Below are positions 8,949 to 17,936 of a stretch of 64,000 nt of DNA, in pieces (positions within the stretch are counted from its first letter, which is position 1; each line of letters begins with the position of its first letter). The stretch is taken from assembly GCA_964244725.1 (NCBI GenBank), contig CAXTJQ010000013.1, positions 61,729-125,728 on the forward strand, read 5' to 3'. The position numbers and the translations under genes are program-made. The notes beneath the pieces were generated by a model, which saw only the letters and a program-made list of their open reading frames with translations, was not told the origin of the DNA and made no database searches. This DNA is from Kumtagia sp964244725 (GTDB lineage Bacteria; Pseudomonadota; Alphaproteobacteria; Rhizobiales; Rhizobiaceae).

Positions 8949-9383
8949 ATGAGAAGATCGATCAACAGCCTGGCCCTGGCCTTCGCGGCGATGGCGGCCA
9001 GCGCCGGCGCGTCCCTGGCGGCGGACGCGGCCGGCGATCGCGCCGAACGGGTGCAGCGGCGCTTCGAGAAAGCCGACGTCGACAAGAGCGGCGACATCAC
9101 CTTCGAGGAGTTCGCGGCCGCGATGAACACGCGCTTCGAGGGCGCGGACGCCGACAAGGACGGCAAGATGACGGTCGGCGAGATCGCGTCCGAAATCGAC
9201 CGCATGCGTTCGCGGCGGATGGCCGAGCGGCTCGTCAAGCGTTTCGACGCCAATGCCGACGGCGTGCTGACGGCGGACGAAGTGCAGTCGCGCCAGAAGA
9301 AGATGTTCGCGCTGCTCGACCGCAACGACGACGGCAAGATCGTGCCGGCCGAAATGCCCAAGGGCCGGGCAAAGCGCCGATAG
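8949..9383 (+). CDS. Secreted EF-hand calcium-binding protein
   Basis: A 144-residue exported protein. After a signal peptide (SLALAFAAMAASAGASLAADA) there are four EF-hand-like loops: DVDKSGDITFEE, DADKDGKMTVGE, DANADGVLTADE and DRNDDGKIVPAE, each with Asp/Asn at positions 1, 3 and 5 and Glu at 12, so all four look able to bind calcium. The start at 8949 (MRRSINS) has GGAGA five bases ahead; an in-frame ATG at 8937 is the alternative. It probably sits in the periplasm. Its role is unknown; it may act as a calcium sensor or buffer. It follows glnE on the same strand with a 64-base gap. Confidence 0.85.
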   Translation: MRRSINSLALAFAAMAASAGASLAADAAGDRAERVQRRFEKADVDKSGDITFEEFAAAMNTRFEGADADKDGKMTVGEIASEIDRMRSRRMAERLVKRFDANADGVLTADEVQSRQKKMFALLDRNDDGKIVPAEMPKGRAKRR

Positions 9384-9426
9384 CACCCTTGATCGAATAG
9401 CCGTCCGCGGGGGGGATGGCGGGAGG

Positions 9427-11763
9427 CTACTCGGCCGCCATCCTCATCGCCTTGGCCTGCTTCGGCGCCTGGCGCGCCGGAATGCGGACCGAGACGATCG
9501 TCCCGACCTTCTCGGTCGAGCGGATTTTCAGTGCGCCGCCATGCAGCTCCGCGAGCGACCGGGAAATGGCGAGGCCGAGGCCCGAACCGGCATGGCTCTT
9601 CGAGAACTGGTTCTGGACCTGCTCGAACGGCCGGCCGAGCTTGCGCAGGGCCTCCTTGGGGATGCCGCAGCCATTGTCCTCGATCGACAGCATCATCGAT
9701 CCCGACACTTTTCGCGCGCGCACCGAGATGCGCCCGCCCTTGCCGGTGAATTTGACCGCGTTCGACAGAAGGTTGATCGCGATCTGCTTGATCGCGCGGC
9801 GATCCGCATAGAGCGTCATGGCGTCGGAGATGTTCGTCTCGACCGTGATCGACTTCGCCGCCGCCTGCAGCGAGATCACCCGCACCGTCTCGCTGATGAG
9901 CGGGTTGAGGTCGATCTCCTCGCGATCCATCGAAAACTGGCCGGCCTCGATCTTCGACATGTCGAGGATGTCGTTGATGACGCCGAGCAGATACTTGCCG
10001 CTGCCGTTGATGTCGTTGGCATATTCCTCGTAGCGCGGCGAGCCGAGAGGCCCGAACAGCCTGGTCGCCATCAGCTCGGAAAACCCGATGATCGCGTTCA
10101 GCGGCGTCCGCAATTCGTGCGACATATTGGCGAGAAATTCCGATTTCGCCTGGTTGGCGGCTTCGGCGCGCTCCTTCTCCCTGACGTATTTCTTGTTCAG
10201 GTCGACGAGTTCGCGGGTGCGGTCCTCCTCGTTGCGGCGCGCCAGGCTGAGGTCGTGGATCGTCGCCATCAGCCGCCGTTCGCCGTCGACCAGCTTGTCC
10301 TGGTGCTGCTTGATCAGCGTGATGTCGGTGCCGATCGAGACGATCCCGCCGTCCTTCGTCTTCAGCTCGTTGACCTGCAGCCAGCGTCCGTCCGCGAGTT
10401 GCCGTTCGTAGGTGATCCCGCCGCGCGGCCCGTTGGCGTTGGCGAGCCGCCGCTCCGAGGCGAACGCCGTCATGCGCTCCTCGATCCTTTGGCGCAGCGA
10501 GCCGGGCATGGTGTCCTTTTCCGAAAGTCCGTGGTCCTGCGCGTATTTCGTATTGCTCATCACCAGCCGGCCGGCCGAATCCCACAGGACGAAGGATTCG
10601 TTGATGCTCTCCACGGCGGTGCGCAGCCGCTGGTCGGCGGCCTCGGTCTGCGCCGCGAGATGCCGCTGCTCGGTCACGTCGACCGCGATGCCGATGAGCT
10701 GGATCTCCGGCGCGTCGGGATCGATGACCTGCGCGCGCGCGCGCACCCAGACCCAATGCCCGTCGGCGTGGCGCATGCGGAAGACCTGGTCGATATGGTC
10801 GATCTCGCGCGCGACGATCTTTTCGGCGAGGCTGAAGAGGTCGCCGTCGTCCTCGTGGACGATGTCGTGGACGTCGCCGAACGACAGCATCGACTCGCAC
10901 GGCTTGTAGCCGAGCATCTCGTACATGGAGCGCGACCAATACATTTTGCCCCGCACCATGTCCCAGTCCCACAACCCGCAGCGCCCCCGGATCAGGGCGA
11001 GATCGATGCGCTGGCTGGCGTCGCTGTAGACGCGGTCGGCCGCCTGCGCGCGCGCGATTTGCTTGAGATAGGCGTAGAGGATGGTCAGCAGGATGCCGGC
11101 GGTGAGCAGGAACAGCGTGACGAACAGCGTGACGGCCTTGCGCCAATCGGCGAAGATCGCTTCCTTGGGCGCGAGCACGCTCGCCGCCGCGGTGCGGTCG
11201 CCGTTCAGGTGTACGGCGGCGTACCATGGTTCGCCGTCGATCGTGACTTCCAGCACGCCCGCCCGTTCGCCGTGGAGGAAGAGCGGCTGGCCGCCGGAAA
11301 TGATGGCGTCGAGCCGGCGTCCGCGCCAGTCGAGCGTGCTGGGCAGCGTCGAGACCACGCCGAGACGGTCGTCGGTCAGCACCAGAACGTGGCGCGTTCC
11401 GAACAGCGCATGCTGGGCTGTTTTCTCGAGCAGGTCGTTTCGCGCCGTCGCCGATGTCGCGAGCAAGGCCCCGCCGCCCGCAAAGCCGTTGCCGAGCTCG
11501 CTCGCGGCCAGGCCCATGATGGTGCGCGCGTTGCGTTCGACTTCATCGTGCTGCGTCAGCAGCGTCGCGCAACGCACCGCGGCGAGCATGATCAGGAACG
11601 TGACGATCAGCGCCGGGATGGACCGCTTGAGCCATGGCTCGGCGGCGAGCAGACGGCGATAGGCCGGCTGCGCGAAGACTCCCGCGGTTCCCGAAATCCG
11701 GGCAAGCTTTCGCTGCACGAACAACGACCCGCCGGGCGCGCGCCACGCGTCCGCTTTCGCCAT
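9427..11763 (-). CDS. PleC/DivJ-type PAS-domain sensor histidine kinase
   Basis: A 778-residue membrane kinase. Two helices (about residues 48-70, IPALIVTFLIMLAAVRC, and 190-215, LFVTLFLLTAGILLTILYAYL) bracket a periplasmic domain. Two PAS domains follow; the second contains the NESFVLWDSAGRLVMSNTKY block typical of PleC. The HisKA box reads FLANMSHELRTPLNAIIGF and is followed by ELMATRLFGPLGSPRYEEYA and INDILDMSKIEAG, hallmarks of the PleC/DivJ family that controls DivK and, indirectly, CtrA in alphaproteobacteria. The ATPase domain has NLLSNAVKFT and DNGCGIP, and there is no receiver domain. A role in cell-cycle polarity is inference from family resemblance. Confidence 0.85.
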   Translation of the reverse strand: MAKADAWRAPGGSLFVQRKLARISGTAGVFAQPAYRRLLAAEPWLKRSIPALIVTFLIMLAAVRCATLLTQHDEVERNARTIMGLAASELGNGFAGGGALLATSATARNDLLEKTAQHALFGTRHVLVLTDDRLGVVSTLPSTLDWRGRRLDAIISGGQPLFLHGERAGVLEVTIDGEPWYAAVHLNGDRTAAASVLAPKEAIFADWRKAVTLFVTLFLLTAGILLTILYAYLKQIARAQAADRVYSDASQRIDLALIRGRCGLWDWDMVRGKMYWSRSMYEMLGYKPCESMLSFGDVHDIVHEDDGDLFSLAEKIVAREIDHIDQVFRMRHADGHWVWVRARAQVIDPDAPEIQLIGIAVDVTEQRHLAAQTEAADQRLRTAVESINESFVLWDSAGRLVMSNTKYAQDHGLSEKDTMPGSLRQRIEERMTAFASERRLANANGPRGGITYERQLADGRWLQVNELKTKDGGIVSIGTDITLIKQHQDKLVDGERRLMATIHDLSLARRNEEDRTRELVDLNKKYVREKERAEAANQAKSEFLANMSHELRTPLNAIIGFSELMATRLFGPLGSPRYEEYANDINGSGKYLLGVINDILDMSKIEAGQFSMDREEIDLNPLISETVRVISLQAAAKSITVETNISDAMTLYADRRAIKQIAINLLSNAVKFTGKGGRISVRARKVSGSMMLSIEDNGCGIPKEALRKLGRPFEQVQNQFSKSHAGSGLGLAISRSLAELHGGALKIRSTEKVGTIVSVRIPARQAPKQAKAMRMAAE

Positions 11764-11892
11764 CGAGACAGGCTCCCCAAAACCGATTTCCTGAAGATTC
11801 GAATACGCCGCACGCTCGAATCGTCTCTAAGGAATCAGAGGAAAATTGCGTTGTCCAGTGGCGGCGGCGAAATCAGTTGGCCTGGCGAAGGT

Positions 11893-14544
11893 CTACGCCA
11901 GCGTGCGCTCGACGATATCGCCCAGATCCGCCGACAGGGTCTTCGCCGAGGCGATCGCGACCAGGGCGCGCCTGGCGAGGTCCTGCCGCTTCGGCTCCAG
12001 CGAGCGCCATGAGCGCATCCCCGTCGCCAGTCGCGCAGCGACTTGCGGGTTTCGCCTGTCGATATCCAGCACCGTCTCGGAGAAAAGGACGTAGCCGGCG
12101 CCGTCGGCGCGGTGGAAGCCGGTCTGGTTGCCGCTGAAGAACGTGCCGTATAGCGACCGCAAGCGGTTGGGATTGCCGGCCGAAAAGGCCGCGTGACGGC
12201 TGAGCCGCCGGATGGCGTCCACCGTCTCCGGACCCGGCGCGGCCGCCTGGATCTGGAACCATTTGTCCATGACCAGGGCGTCGTGAGCGAATTCGGCTTC
12301 GAATCCGGCAAGCGCCTCGCTCGTCTCGCGCGCCTTCGGGTGACGGTGCGCCAGCACGACCAGCCCGGCGGATCGGTCGGTCATGTTGCCCGCGCCGCTG
12401 CAATGACGCGCGGCGAGGGCCGCTCCGCCCGATCCGGTCGCCAGATAATCGAGCATCGCGTTGCGCAGCGCCCGCCGGCCGGCGCTCGGGGCGTCGGGGC
12501 TGAACGGGCCGGACGACGACAGATCAGCGTAGATCGCCTCGAAAGCGGGCCTGTTGCGCCGCGCGACCGCCGCGATCAGGGCGTCCCGAACGGCAAGGAT
12601 CGCGTCCGGGTCGATGTTGCCGCCGATTTCGCGTGCGATGTCGGCTTCGGCGGGCAGGGCGAGCGACAGCGCGCGATAGCTGGGCTCGAGTGACTCGTCG
12701 GTTGCGATTTCCCCGGCAAGATCATGAATTTCAGACGGGAAAGTCGCCTCGCCGCCGCCGACGGCGCTTCGGTAGCCGGCGATCAGCGCCTCGGTCAGGA
12801 TGGTGTTGAAAGCCTGCCAGCGCGAAAACGGATCGCTGTCGAAGCGAGCGAGGAACAGCCGGCCCTCGGTCTTCTGTTCGATCGCCAGCGTGACCGGGGC
12901 CGAGAACCCGCGATTGAGCGACAGCGCCGGGCGCTCCTCGACGCCGGAAAACTTGACGACCTGCCGGCGCCTGCGCAGGTGGATGACGCCGTGCTCGACG
13001 GCCGCGCCCTCGGCCTTGGCGAAGGCGAGGTCGCGGCCGTCCGGGCCGACCAGTCCGAAAGCCAGCGGCACATGCATGACGCGCTTGCGGCTTTCGCCAG
13101 GCGTCGCCGGCACGGACTGTTCGATTTCCAGCGAAAAGACTTTCGCCCCCGCATCGTAGGTCGGCTTGACGGCGATGTTGGGCGTGCCGGCCTGATGATA
13201 CCAGAGCGCGAACTGCGACAGGTCGCGGCCCGAGGCGTCCTCGAACACCTTGAGGAAATCCTCGACGGTCGCGGCCTGGCCGTCATGGCGCTCGAAATAG
13301 AGGTCCATGCCGCGCCGGAAGGTCTCGGGGCCGAGGATGGTGCGGATCATGCGCACGACCTCGGAGCCTTTTTCGTAGACCGTCGAGGTGTAGAAATTGT
13401 TGATCTCGCGGTAGCGGCGCGGCCGGACGGGATGGGCCAGCGGACCCTGGTCCTCGGGGAACTGATGCGCCCGCAGGCCGCGGACCTCGGCGATGCGCTT
13501 GACCGCCCTCGACCTCTGATCGGCCGAGAACTCGTGGTCCCGGTAAACGGTCAGCCCTTCCTTCAGGCAAAGCTGAAACCAGTCGCGGCAAGTGATTCTG
13601 TTGCCGGTCCAATTGTGGAAATATTCATGGGCGATGATCGCCTCGATATTGGCGAAATCGCCGTCCGTGGCGGTTTCCCGGTCGGCAAGCACGTATTTGT
13701 CGTTGAAGACGTTGAGGCCCTTGTTCTCCATCGCGCCCATATTGAAGTCGGAGACGGCGACGATGTTGAACACGTCGAGATCGTATTCGCGCCCGAACAC
13801 CTCCTCGTCCCATTTCATCGAGCGCTTCAGCGCATCCATGGCGTAAGACGCCAGATGCGCCTTGCCGCGCTCGACATAGATGCCGAGGTCGACCGCCCGC
13901 CCCGACATCGTCGTGAAGCTGTCGGCAAGCTTCTCCAGATCGCCCGCGACAAGCGCGAACAGATAGGACGGCTTGGGGAACGGGTCGGACCAGACGGCAT
14001 AGTGCCGCCCTCCGCCGAGATCGCCGCTCTCGACCGGATTGCCGTTCGACAGCAGGAGCGGCGCCTCCGTGCGCGCGGCTTCGATCCGCACGGAGTAGAC
14101 GGAAAGGATGTCCGGACGGTCGAGGAAATAGGTGATGCGGCGGAAGCCCTCGGCCTCGCACTGCGTGCAATAGACGTCGTTCGAACGGTAGAGTCCCATC
14201 AGCGCGGTGTTCGTCGACGGATCGAGCCGCGTGCGGATCGTCAACTCGAATTGGCCGGCGGGCGGCGGCGCCAACACGACCAACTGATCGGGACTTGCCG
14301 AGTAGGCGTCATGGTCGAGCCGTCCGCCATCGATGGCGATGTCGAGCAGCGTCAGCCCGTCGCCGTCCAGCACCAGCGGCGCGCCGACGTCCGTCCCGCG
14401 CCGCGCGATGGTGAGCGTCGCGGTCACGACGGTGGCGTCTGGCGAAAGGTCGAAGCGCAAATCGCTGCGCGGAATCAGATAGTCGCTCGGACGGTAGTCC
14501 TCGAGCCGGAACATCTGGCCAGTGTCGATCCGCATTGGGTTCAT
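11893..14544 (-). CDS. pepN: Aminopeptidase N (M1 family, PepN)
   Basis: An 883-residue M1 zinc aminopeptidase that removes N-terminal residues from peptides in the cytoplasm. The substrate-recognition motif GAMEN is seen in NMGAMENKGLNVF, the zinc site HEYFH in IAHEYFHNWTGNRI, and the third zinc ligand Glu in CLKEGLTVYRDHEF. The C-terminal half is the helical domain of the bacterial PepN (DUF3458) type. Length matches the E. coli enzyme class. The start is at 14544, with a second in-frame ATG at 14535. It is divergent from the CoxL-like gene, with 140 bases between the two starts. Confidence 0.96.
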   Translation of the reverse strand: MNPMRIDTGQMFRLEDYRPSDYLIPRSDLRFDLSPDATVVTATLTIARRGTDVGAPLVLDGDGLTLLDIAIDGGRLDHDAYSASPDQLVVLAPPPAGQFELTIRTRLDPSTNTALMGLYRSNDVYCTQCEAEGFRRITYFLDRPDILSVYSVRIEAARTEAPLLLSNGNPVESGDLGGGRHYAVWSDPFPKPSYLFALVAGDLEKLADSFTTMSGRAVDLGIYVERGKAHLASYAMDALKRSMKWDEEVFGREYDLDVFNIVAVSDFNMGAMENKGLNVFNDKYVLADRETATDGDFANIEAIIAHEYFHNWTGNRITCRDWFQLCLKEGLTVYRDHEFSADQRSRAVKRIAEVRGLRAHQFPEDQGPLAHPVRPRRYREINNFYTSTVYEKGSEVVRMIRTILGPETFRRGMDLYFERHDGQAATVEDFLKVFEDASGRDLSQFALWYHQAGTPNIAVKPTYDAGAKVFSLEIEQSVPATPGESRKRVMHVPLAFGLVGPDGRDLAFAKAEGAAVEHGVIHLRRRRQVVKFSGVEERPALSLNRGFSAPVTLAIEQKTEGRLFLARFDSDPFSRWQAFNTILTEALIAGYRSAVGGGEATFPSEIHDLAGEIATDESLEPSYRALSLALPAEADIAREIGGNIDPDAILAVRDALIAAVARRNRPAFEAIYADLSSSGPFSPDAPSAGRRALRNAMLDYLATGSGGAALAARHCSGAGNMTDRSAGLVVLAHRHPKARETSEALAGFEAEFAHDALVMDKWFQIQAAAPGPETVDAIRRLSRHAAFSAGNPNRLRSLYGTFFSGNQTGFHRADGAGYVLFSETVLDIDRRNPQVAARLATGMRSWRSLEPKRQDLARRALVAIASAKTLSADLGDIVERTLA

Positions 14545-14684
14545 CCTGAAGGAGCGCGCGCCCGCGCGTTCGCGTGGGGCGGCAAATCGAATGGCTGGGT
14601 CTTTACACGAAACGCGCTCTCGACAAAACTTCGCGGCAAGCTATCTCTCCCGCCAACCCTTCCCAGCAAAAATCCGGAATCGCC

Positions 14685-16991
14685 ATGAACTCCTTCACAC
14701 CCAAATTCGGGATGGGCGCGTCCGTGAAGCGTCTCGAAGACCGCAGTTTCCTGACGGGAAACGGCCGCTATACGGATGATATCGCGTCGCTGGGAATGCT
14801 GCACGGCTACGTGTTGCGATCCTCGAATGCCAAGGCCGGGTTCCGCATCGCCGCGACCGAGGCTGCCCGTTCGGCGCCGGGCGTCCACCTCGTGCTGACC
14901 GGCGAGGACGTTGCGCATCTCGGCGCCTTGAGATCGGGCGCCATGGAAAAGCAGCCGGATGGCACCCGCGCGCCGACCCGCGATATTCCCATCCTGTGCC
15001 GCGACGAGGCGCGCTACGTCGGCGACGCCGTCGCGTTCGTTGTCGCCGACAGCCGCGCGCTGGCGCAGGACGCCGCCGAATTGATCGAGATCGACTACGT
15101 CGCCGCTGACGCGGCCGCGCGGACCGCCACGGCGCTGGACGCCGGAACGCCGCTGGTCTGGCCGGAACTGGGTAGCAACAAGGCCTTCACCTACAGCATC
15201 GGCGATCCGCGGAAGGCGGCGGCCGCGATGTCGGAAGCGGTGCACACGACGCGGATCGCCTTCGTCAACAACAGGCTGGTCTGCAACTACATGGAAGCCC
15301 GCGCCGCCATCGGCGAAGTCGACGAGGCCGGCCGGCTGGTCCTGACCACCGGCACCCAGGGCGTGCATTCGGCGCAGAAGATCCTGGCCAAGCAGGTCTT
15401 CCACATCGGGCTCGACGCGATCCGGGTCGTCACGCCCGACGTCGGCGGCGGCTTCGGCCCGAAATCCTTCACCTACCGCGAATATGCGCTGGTGCTCGAG
15501 GCGGCCAGGCGGCTTGGCCGCAAGGTGAAGTGGACCGGCGACCGCGGCGAGCATTTCCTCACCGACGCGCAAGGGCGAGACAACCTCGTCGAGGCCGAGA
15601 TGGCGATGGACGCCGACGGGCGGTTCCTGGCCCTCAAGGTCGATTTCATCGCCAACATGGGAGCCTATTGCTCGCAATACGGGCCGGCGATCCCGCATAT
15701 CGGCGCATCCATGTCGACGGGGGTCTACGACATCCGCGCCTTGGACGTCACGATCACCGGCGTTTACACGAACACCTGTCCGGTCGACGCCTATCGCGGC
15801 GCCGGCCGGCCCGAGGCCGCGTTCCTGCTGGAGAAGCTGGTCGACGCCTGCGCGCGCGACCTCGGCATGGCGCGCGAGGAGATCCGGCGGCGCAATTTCA
15901 TCCGCCCGGAGCAGTTCCCCTACCGCACCCAGACCGGCCGCCTCTACGATGTCGGCGAGTTCGACGGGCATATGACGCTGGCGCTGCGGCGCGCCGGTTG
16001 GGACGCCTTCGACGTGCGGGCCAGCGAGGCCCGCGCACGCGGAAAAATCCGCGGCATCGGCATGGCGACCTATATCGAGGCGTGCGCCTTTCCGGGTTCC
16101 GAACCGGCGCATGTCGAGCTCAACCCGGACGGCACGGTCACGCTCAGGATCGGCACGCAGTCGAACGGCCAGGGGCACGTCACCGCCTACGCGCAACTCG
16201 CCGCAGAGACGCTCGGCCTCGCCGTCGACAAGGTCGTCGTCAGGCAGGGCGACACCGACGAATTGAAGGAGGGCGGCGGCACGGGCGGCTCGCGCTCCAT
16301 ACCGCTCGGCGGCGTGTCCACGGTGGGCGCCGGCGAGGCCCTCGCCGTCAAGCTGCGGCGGCTGGCGGCCGACGAGATGGAAGCCTCCGCCGACGATATC
16401 GAACTCGCCGACGGCCTGGCGCGCATCGTCGGCACGGACCGCGTCATGGATTTCCCCGCCATCGCCAGGCTCGCCAGGAGCGCCGACGACCTCAAGGGAT
16501 TCGGCGAGTTCGTGCAGGACGAGGCGACCTATCCGAACGGGACGCATATCTGCGAGGTGGAGATCGATCCCGAGACCGGCCACGCCGGCATCGTCAACTA
16601 CGTCATCGTCGACGATTTCGGCGTCACGGTGAATCCGATGCTGCTCGAGGGCCAGGTCCATGGCGGCGTGGTCCAGGGTCTGGGGCAGGCGCTGACCGAG
16701 GACACGATCTATTCCGAAGACGGCCAGCTCCTGACCGCCAGCTTCATGGACTACGCCGTTCCTCGCGCCGACGACGCGCCCTTCATCCATTTCGAGACCC
16801 GCAACGTGCCCTCGACGACCAACGCGATGGGCATGAAGGGCGCCGGCGAGGCCGGCACGATCGGCTCGACGCCGGCCGTGCTGAACGCCGTCACCGACGC
16901 GCTGTGGCGCGCCTACGGCATCGGCCACATCGACATGCCGACCACGCCGCTGCGCATCTGGACGGCGATCAGCGAAGCCGCGGCGCGTTGA
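14685..16991 (+). CDS. Form II CoxL-like molybdopterin hydroxylase large subunit
   Basis: A 768-residue large subunit of the xanthine oxidase/aldehyde oxidase/CO dehydrogenase family. It has the N-terminal a/b-hammerhead region (FLTGNGRYTDDI, YVLRSSNAKAGF), the GGGFGPK block, the loop AYRGAGRPEAAFLLE that defines form II CoxL proteins (true form I CO dehydrogenases have AYRCSFR), a Gln-rich Mo-cofactor region (GTQSNGQGH) and the catalytic Glu in GAGEAGTIGS. The partners that normally complete the enzyme, an FAD subunit (CoxM) and a 2Fe-2S subunit (CoxS), are absent here. The substrate is unknown; CO oxidation should not be assumed. It overlaps the DMT gene by four bases. Confidence 0.88.
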   Translation: MNSFTPKFGMGASVKRLEDRSFLTGNGRYTDDIASLGMLHGYVLRSSNAKAGFRIAATEAARSAPGVHLVLTGEDVAHLGALRSGAMEKQPDGTRAPTRDIPILCRDEARYVGDAVAFVVADSRALAQDAAELIEIDYVAADAAARTATALDAGTPLVWPELGSNKAFTYSIGDPRKAAAAMSEAVHTTRIAFVNNRLVCNYMEARAAIGEVDEAGRLVLTTGTQGVHSAQKILAKQVFHIGLDAIRVVTPDVGGGFGPKSFTYREYALVLEAARRLGRKVKWTGDRGEHFLTDAQGRDNLVEAEMAMDADGRFLALKVDFIANMGAYCSQYGPAIPHIGASMSTGVYDIRALDVTITGVYTNTCPVDAYRGAGRPEAAFLLEKLVDACARDLGMAREEIRRRNFIRPEQFPYRTQTGRLYDVGEFDGHMTLALRRAGWDAFDVRASEARARGKIRGIGMATYIEACAFPGSEPAHVELNPDGTVTLRIGTQSNGQGHVTAYAQLAAETLGLAVDKVVVRQGDTDELKEGGGTGGSRSIPLGGVSTVGAGEALAVKLRRLAADEMEASADDIELADGLARIVGTDRVMDFPAIARLARSADDLKGFGEFVQDEATYPNGTHICEVEIDPETGHAGIVNYVIVDDFGVTVNPMLLEGQVHGGVVQGLGQALTEDTIYSEDGQLLTASFMDYAVPRADDAPFIHFETRNVPSTTNAMGMKGAGEAGTIGSTPAVLNAVTDALWRAYGIGHIDMPTTPLRIWTAISEAAAR

Positions 16992-17935
16992 CCGACGCGC
17001 GGCCGACGAGGTCGGAAAATCCGCTCAAGGGGATCGTCTTCAAGATCGTGTCGGTGTCGATCTTCGTCGGCATGTCGACCCTGATCAAATATGCCGGCCC
17101 GCTGCCGGCAGGCCAGGTCGTCTTCTTCCGGTCCTTCTTCGCGATGCTGCCGATCATGATCTTCTTCTGGTGGCGCAAGGATTTTGCCGGCGCGTTCGCC
17201 ACCAGCCGACCGTTCAGCCATTTCGCGCGCGGCCTGGTCGGCGTCTGCTCGATGGGGCTCGGCTTCTTCGGCCTCGCCCGGCTGCCGCTGCCCGAATCGA
17301 TTGCCATCAACTACGCCCAGCCGCTGCTGGTCGTCGTCTTCAGCGCCGTGTTGCTGCATGAGACGATCCGCATCTATCGCTGGAGCGCGGTCGCCGTCGG
17401 CTTGGTCGGCGTGCTGATCGTGGCCGGCCCCAAGCTCACCTTGTTCGGCGGCGCGGACGCTCTCGGCGGACAGGAAGCGATCGGCGTCGTCGCCACGCTC
17501 TGCGCGGCCGGCCTGTCGGCGCTCGCCATGATCCTCGTGCGCAGCCTGGTCCATTCCGAGAAGACCGGCACCATCGTCATCTGGTTTTCGCTGACGGCGA
17601 CCATGCTGTCGCTGGTGACGATCCCGTTCGGCTGGGCCGCGCTTGCCGCGACGCAAGTGATTTGCCTCGCCGGCGCCGGCGTATGCGGCGGGATCGCGCA
17701 ATTGCTGATGACGGAAGCCTACCGTCACGCCGAGGCCTCGGTCGTCGCGCCGTTCGAATACACGTCGCTGATTTTGAGCATCGCGGTCGGCTTCATGCTG
17801 TTCAACGACGTGCCGACCTGGAACATGCTGGTGGGCGGCGCGATCGTCGTCGGCGCGGGGCTTTTCATCATTGTGCGCGAGCGCTCGCTCGGCATCCAGC
17901 GCGCCGCCGCCCGCAAGGCGACGCCGCCGCAGTAG
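16988..17935 (+). CDS. DMT-superfamily (EamA) transporter
   Basis: A 315-residue membrane protein with about ten hydrophobic helices in two EamA repeats, the layout of drug/metabolite exporters. The first helix begins right after NPLKG, which requires a start well upstream of the first ATG-coded Met (in FVGMSTLIKY); a TTG at 16988 overlaps the upstream stop as TTGA and gives a short polar N-terminus, so I use it. The N-terminal repeat carries RGLVGVCSMGLGFFGLARLPL and the AINYAQPLLVVVFSAVLL block typical of the S-adenosylmethionine-transporter-like branch. Translational coupling to the CoxL-like gene suggests, but does not prove, a shared function. Confidence 0.85.
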   Translation: MTDARPTRSENPLKGIVFKIVSVSIFVGMSTLIKYAGPLPAGQVVFFRSFFAMLPIMIFFWWRKDFAGAFATSRPFSHFARGLVGVCSMGLGFFGLARLPLPESIAINYAQPLLVVVFSAVLLHETIRIYRWSAVAVGLVGVLIVAGPKLTLFGGADALGGQEAIGVVATLCAAGLSALAMILVRSLVHSEKTGTIVIWFSLTATMLSLVTIPFGWAALAATQVICLAGAGVCGGIAQLLMTEAYRHAEASVVAPFEYTSLILSIAVGFMLFNDVPTWNMLVGGAIVVGAGLFIIVRERSLGIQRAAARKATPPQ

Positions 17936-17936
17936 T

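Noticed and set aside
9541..12012. 823-codon plus-strand frame across the PleC-like kinase
   Set aside because: Antisense shadow of a kinase with complete catalytic boxes; composition is Arg/Asp-rich and without domains.
12724..14688. 654-codon plus-strand frame across pepN
   Set aside because: Shadow of the aminopeptidase gene, whose zinc and GAMEN motifs are clear on the other strand.
14685..16991. Calling the molybdenum enzyme a true CO dehydrogenase
   Set aside because: The loop is AYRGAGR (form II), not AYRCSFR, and the other subunits are absent, so CO oxidation is not supported.
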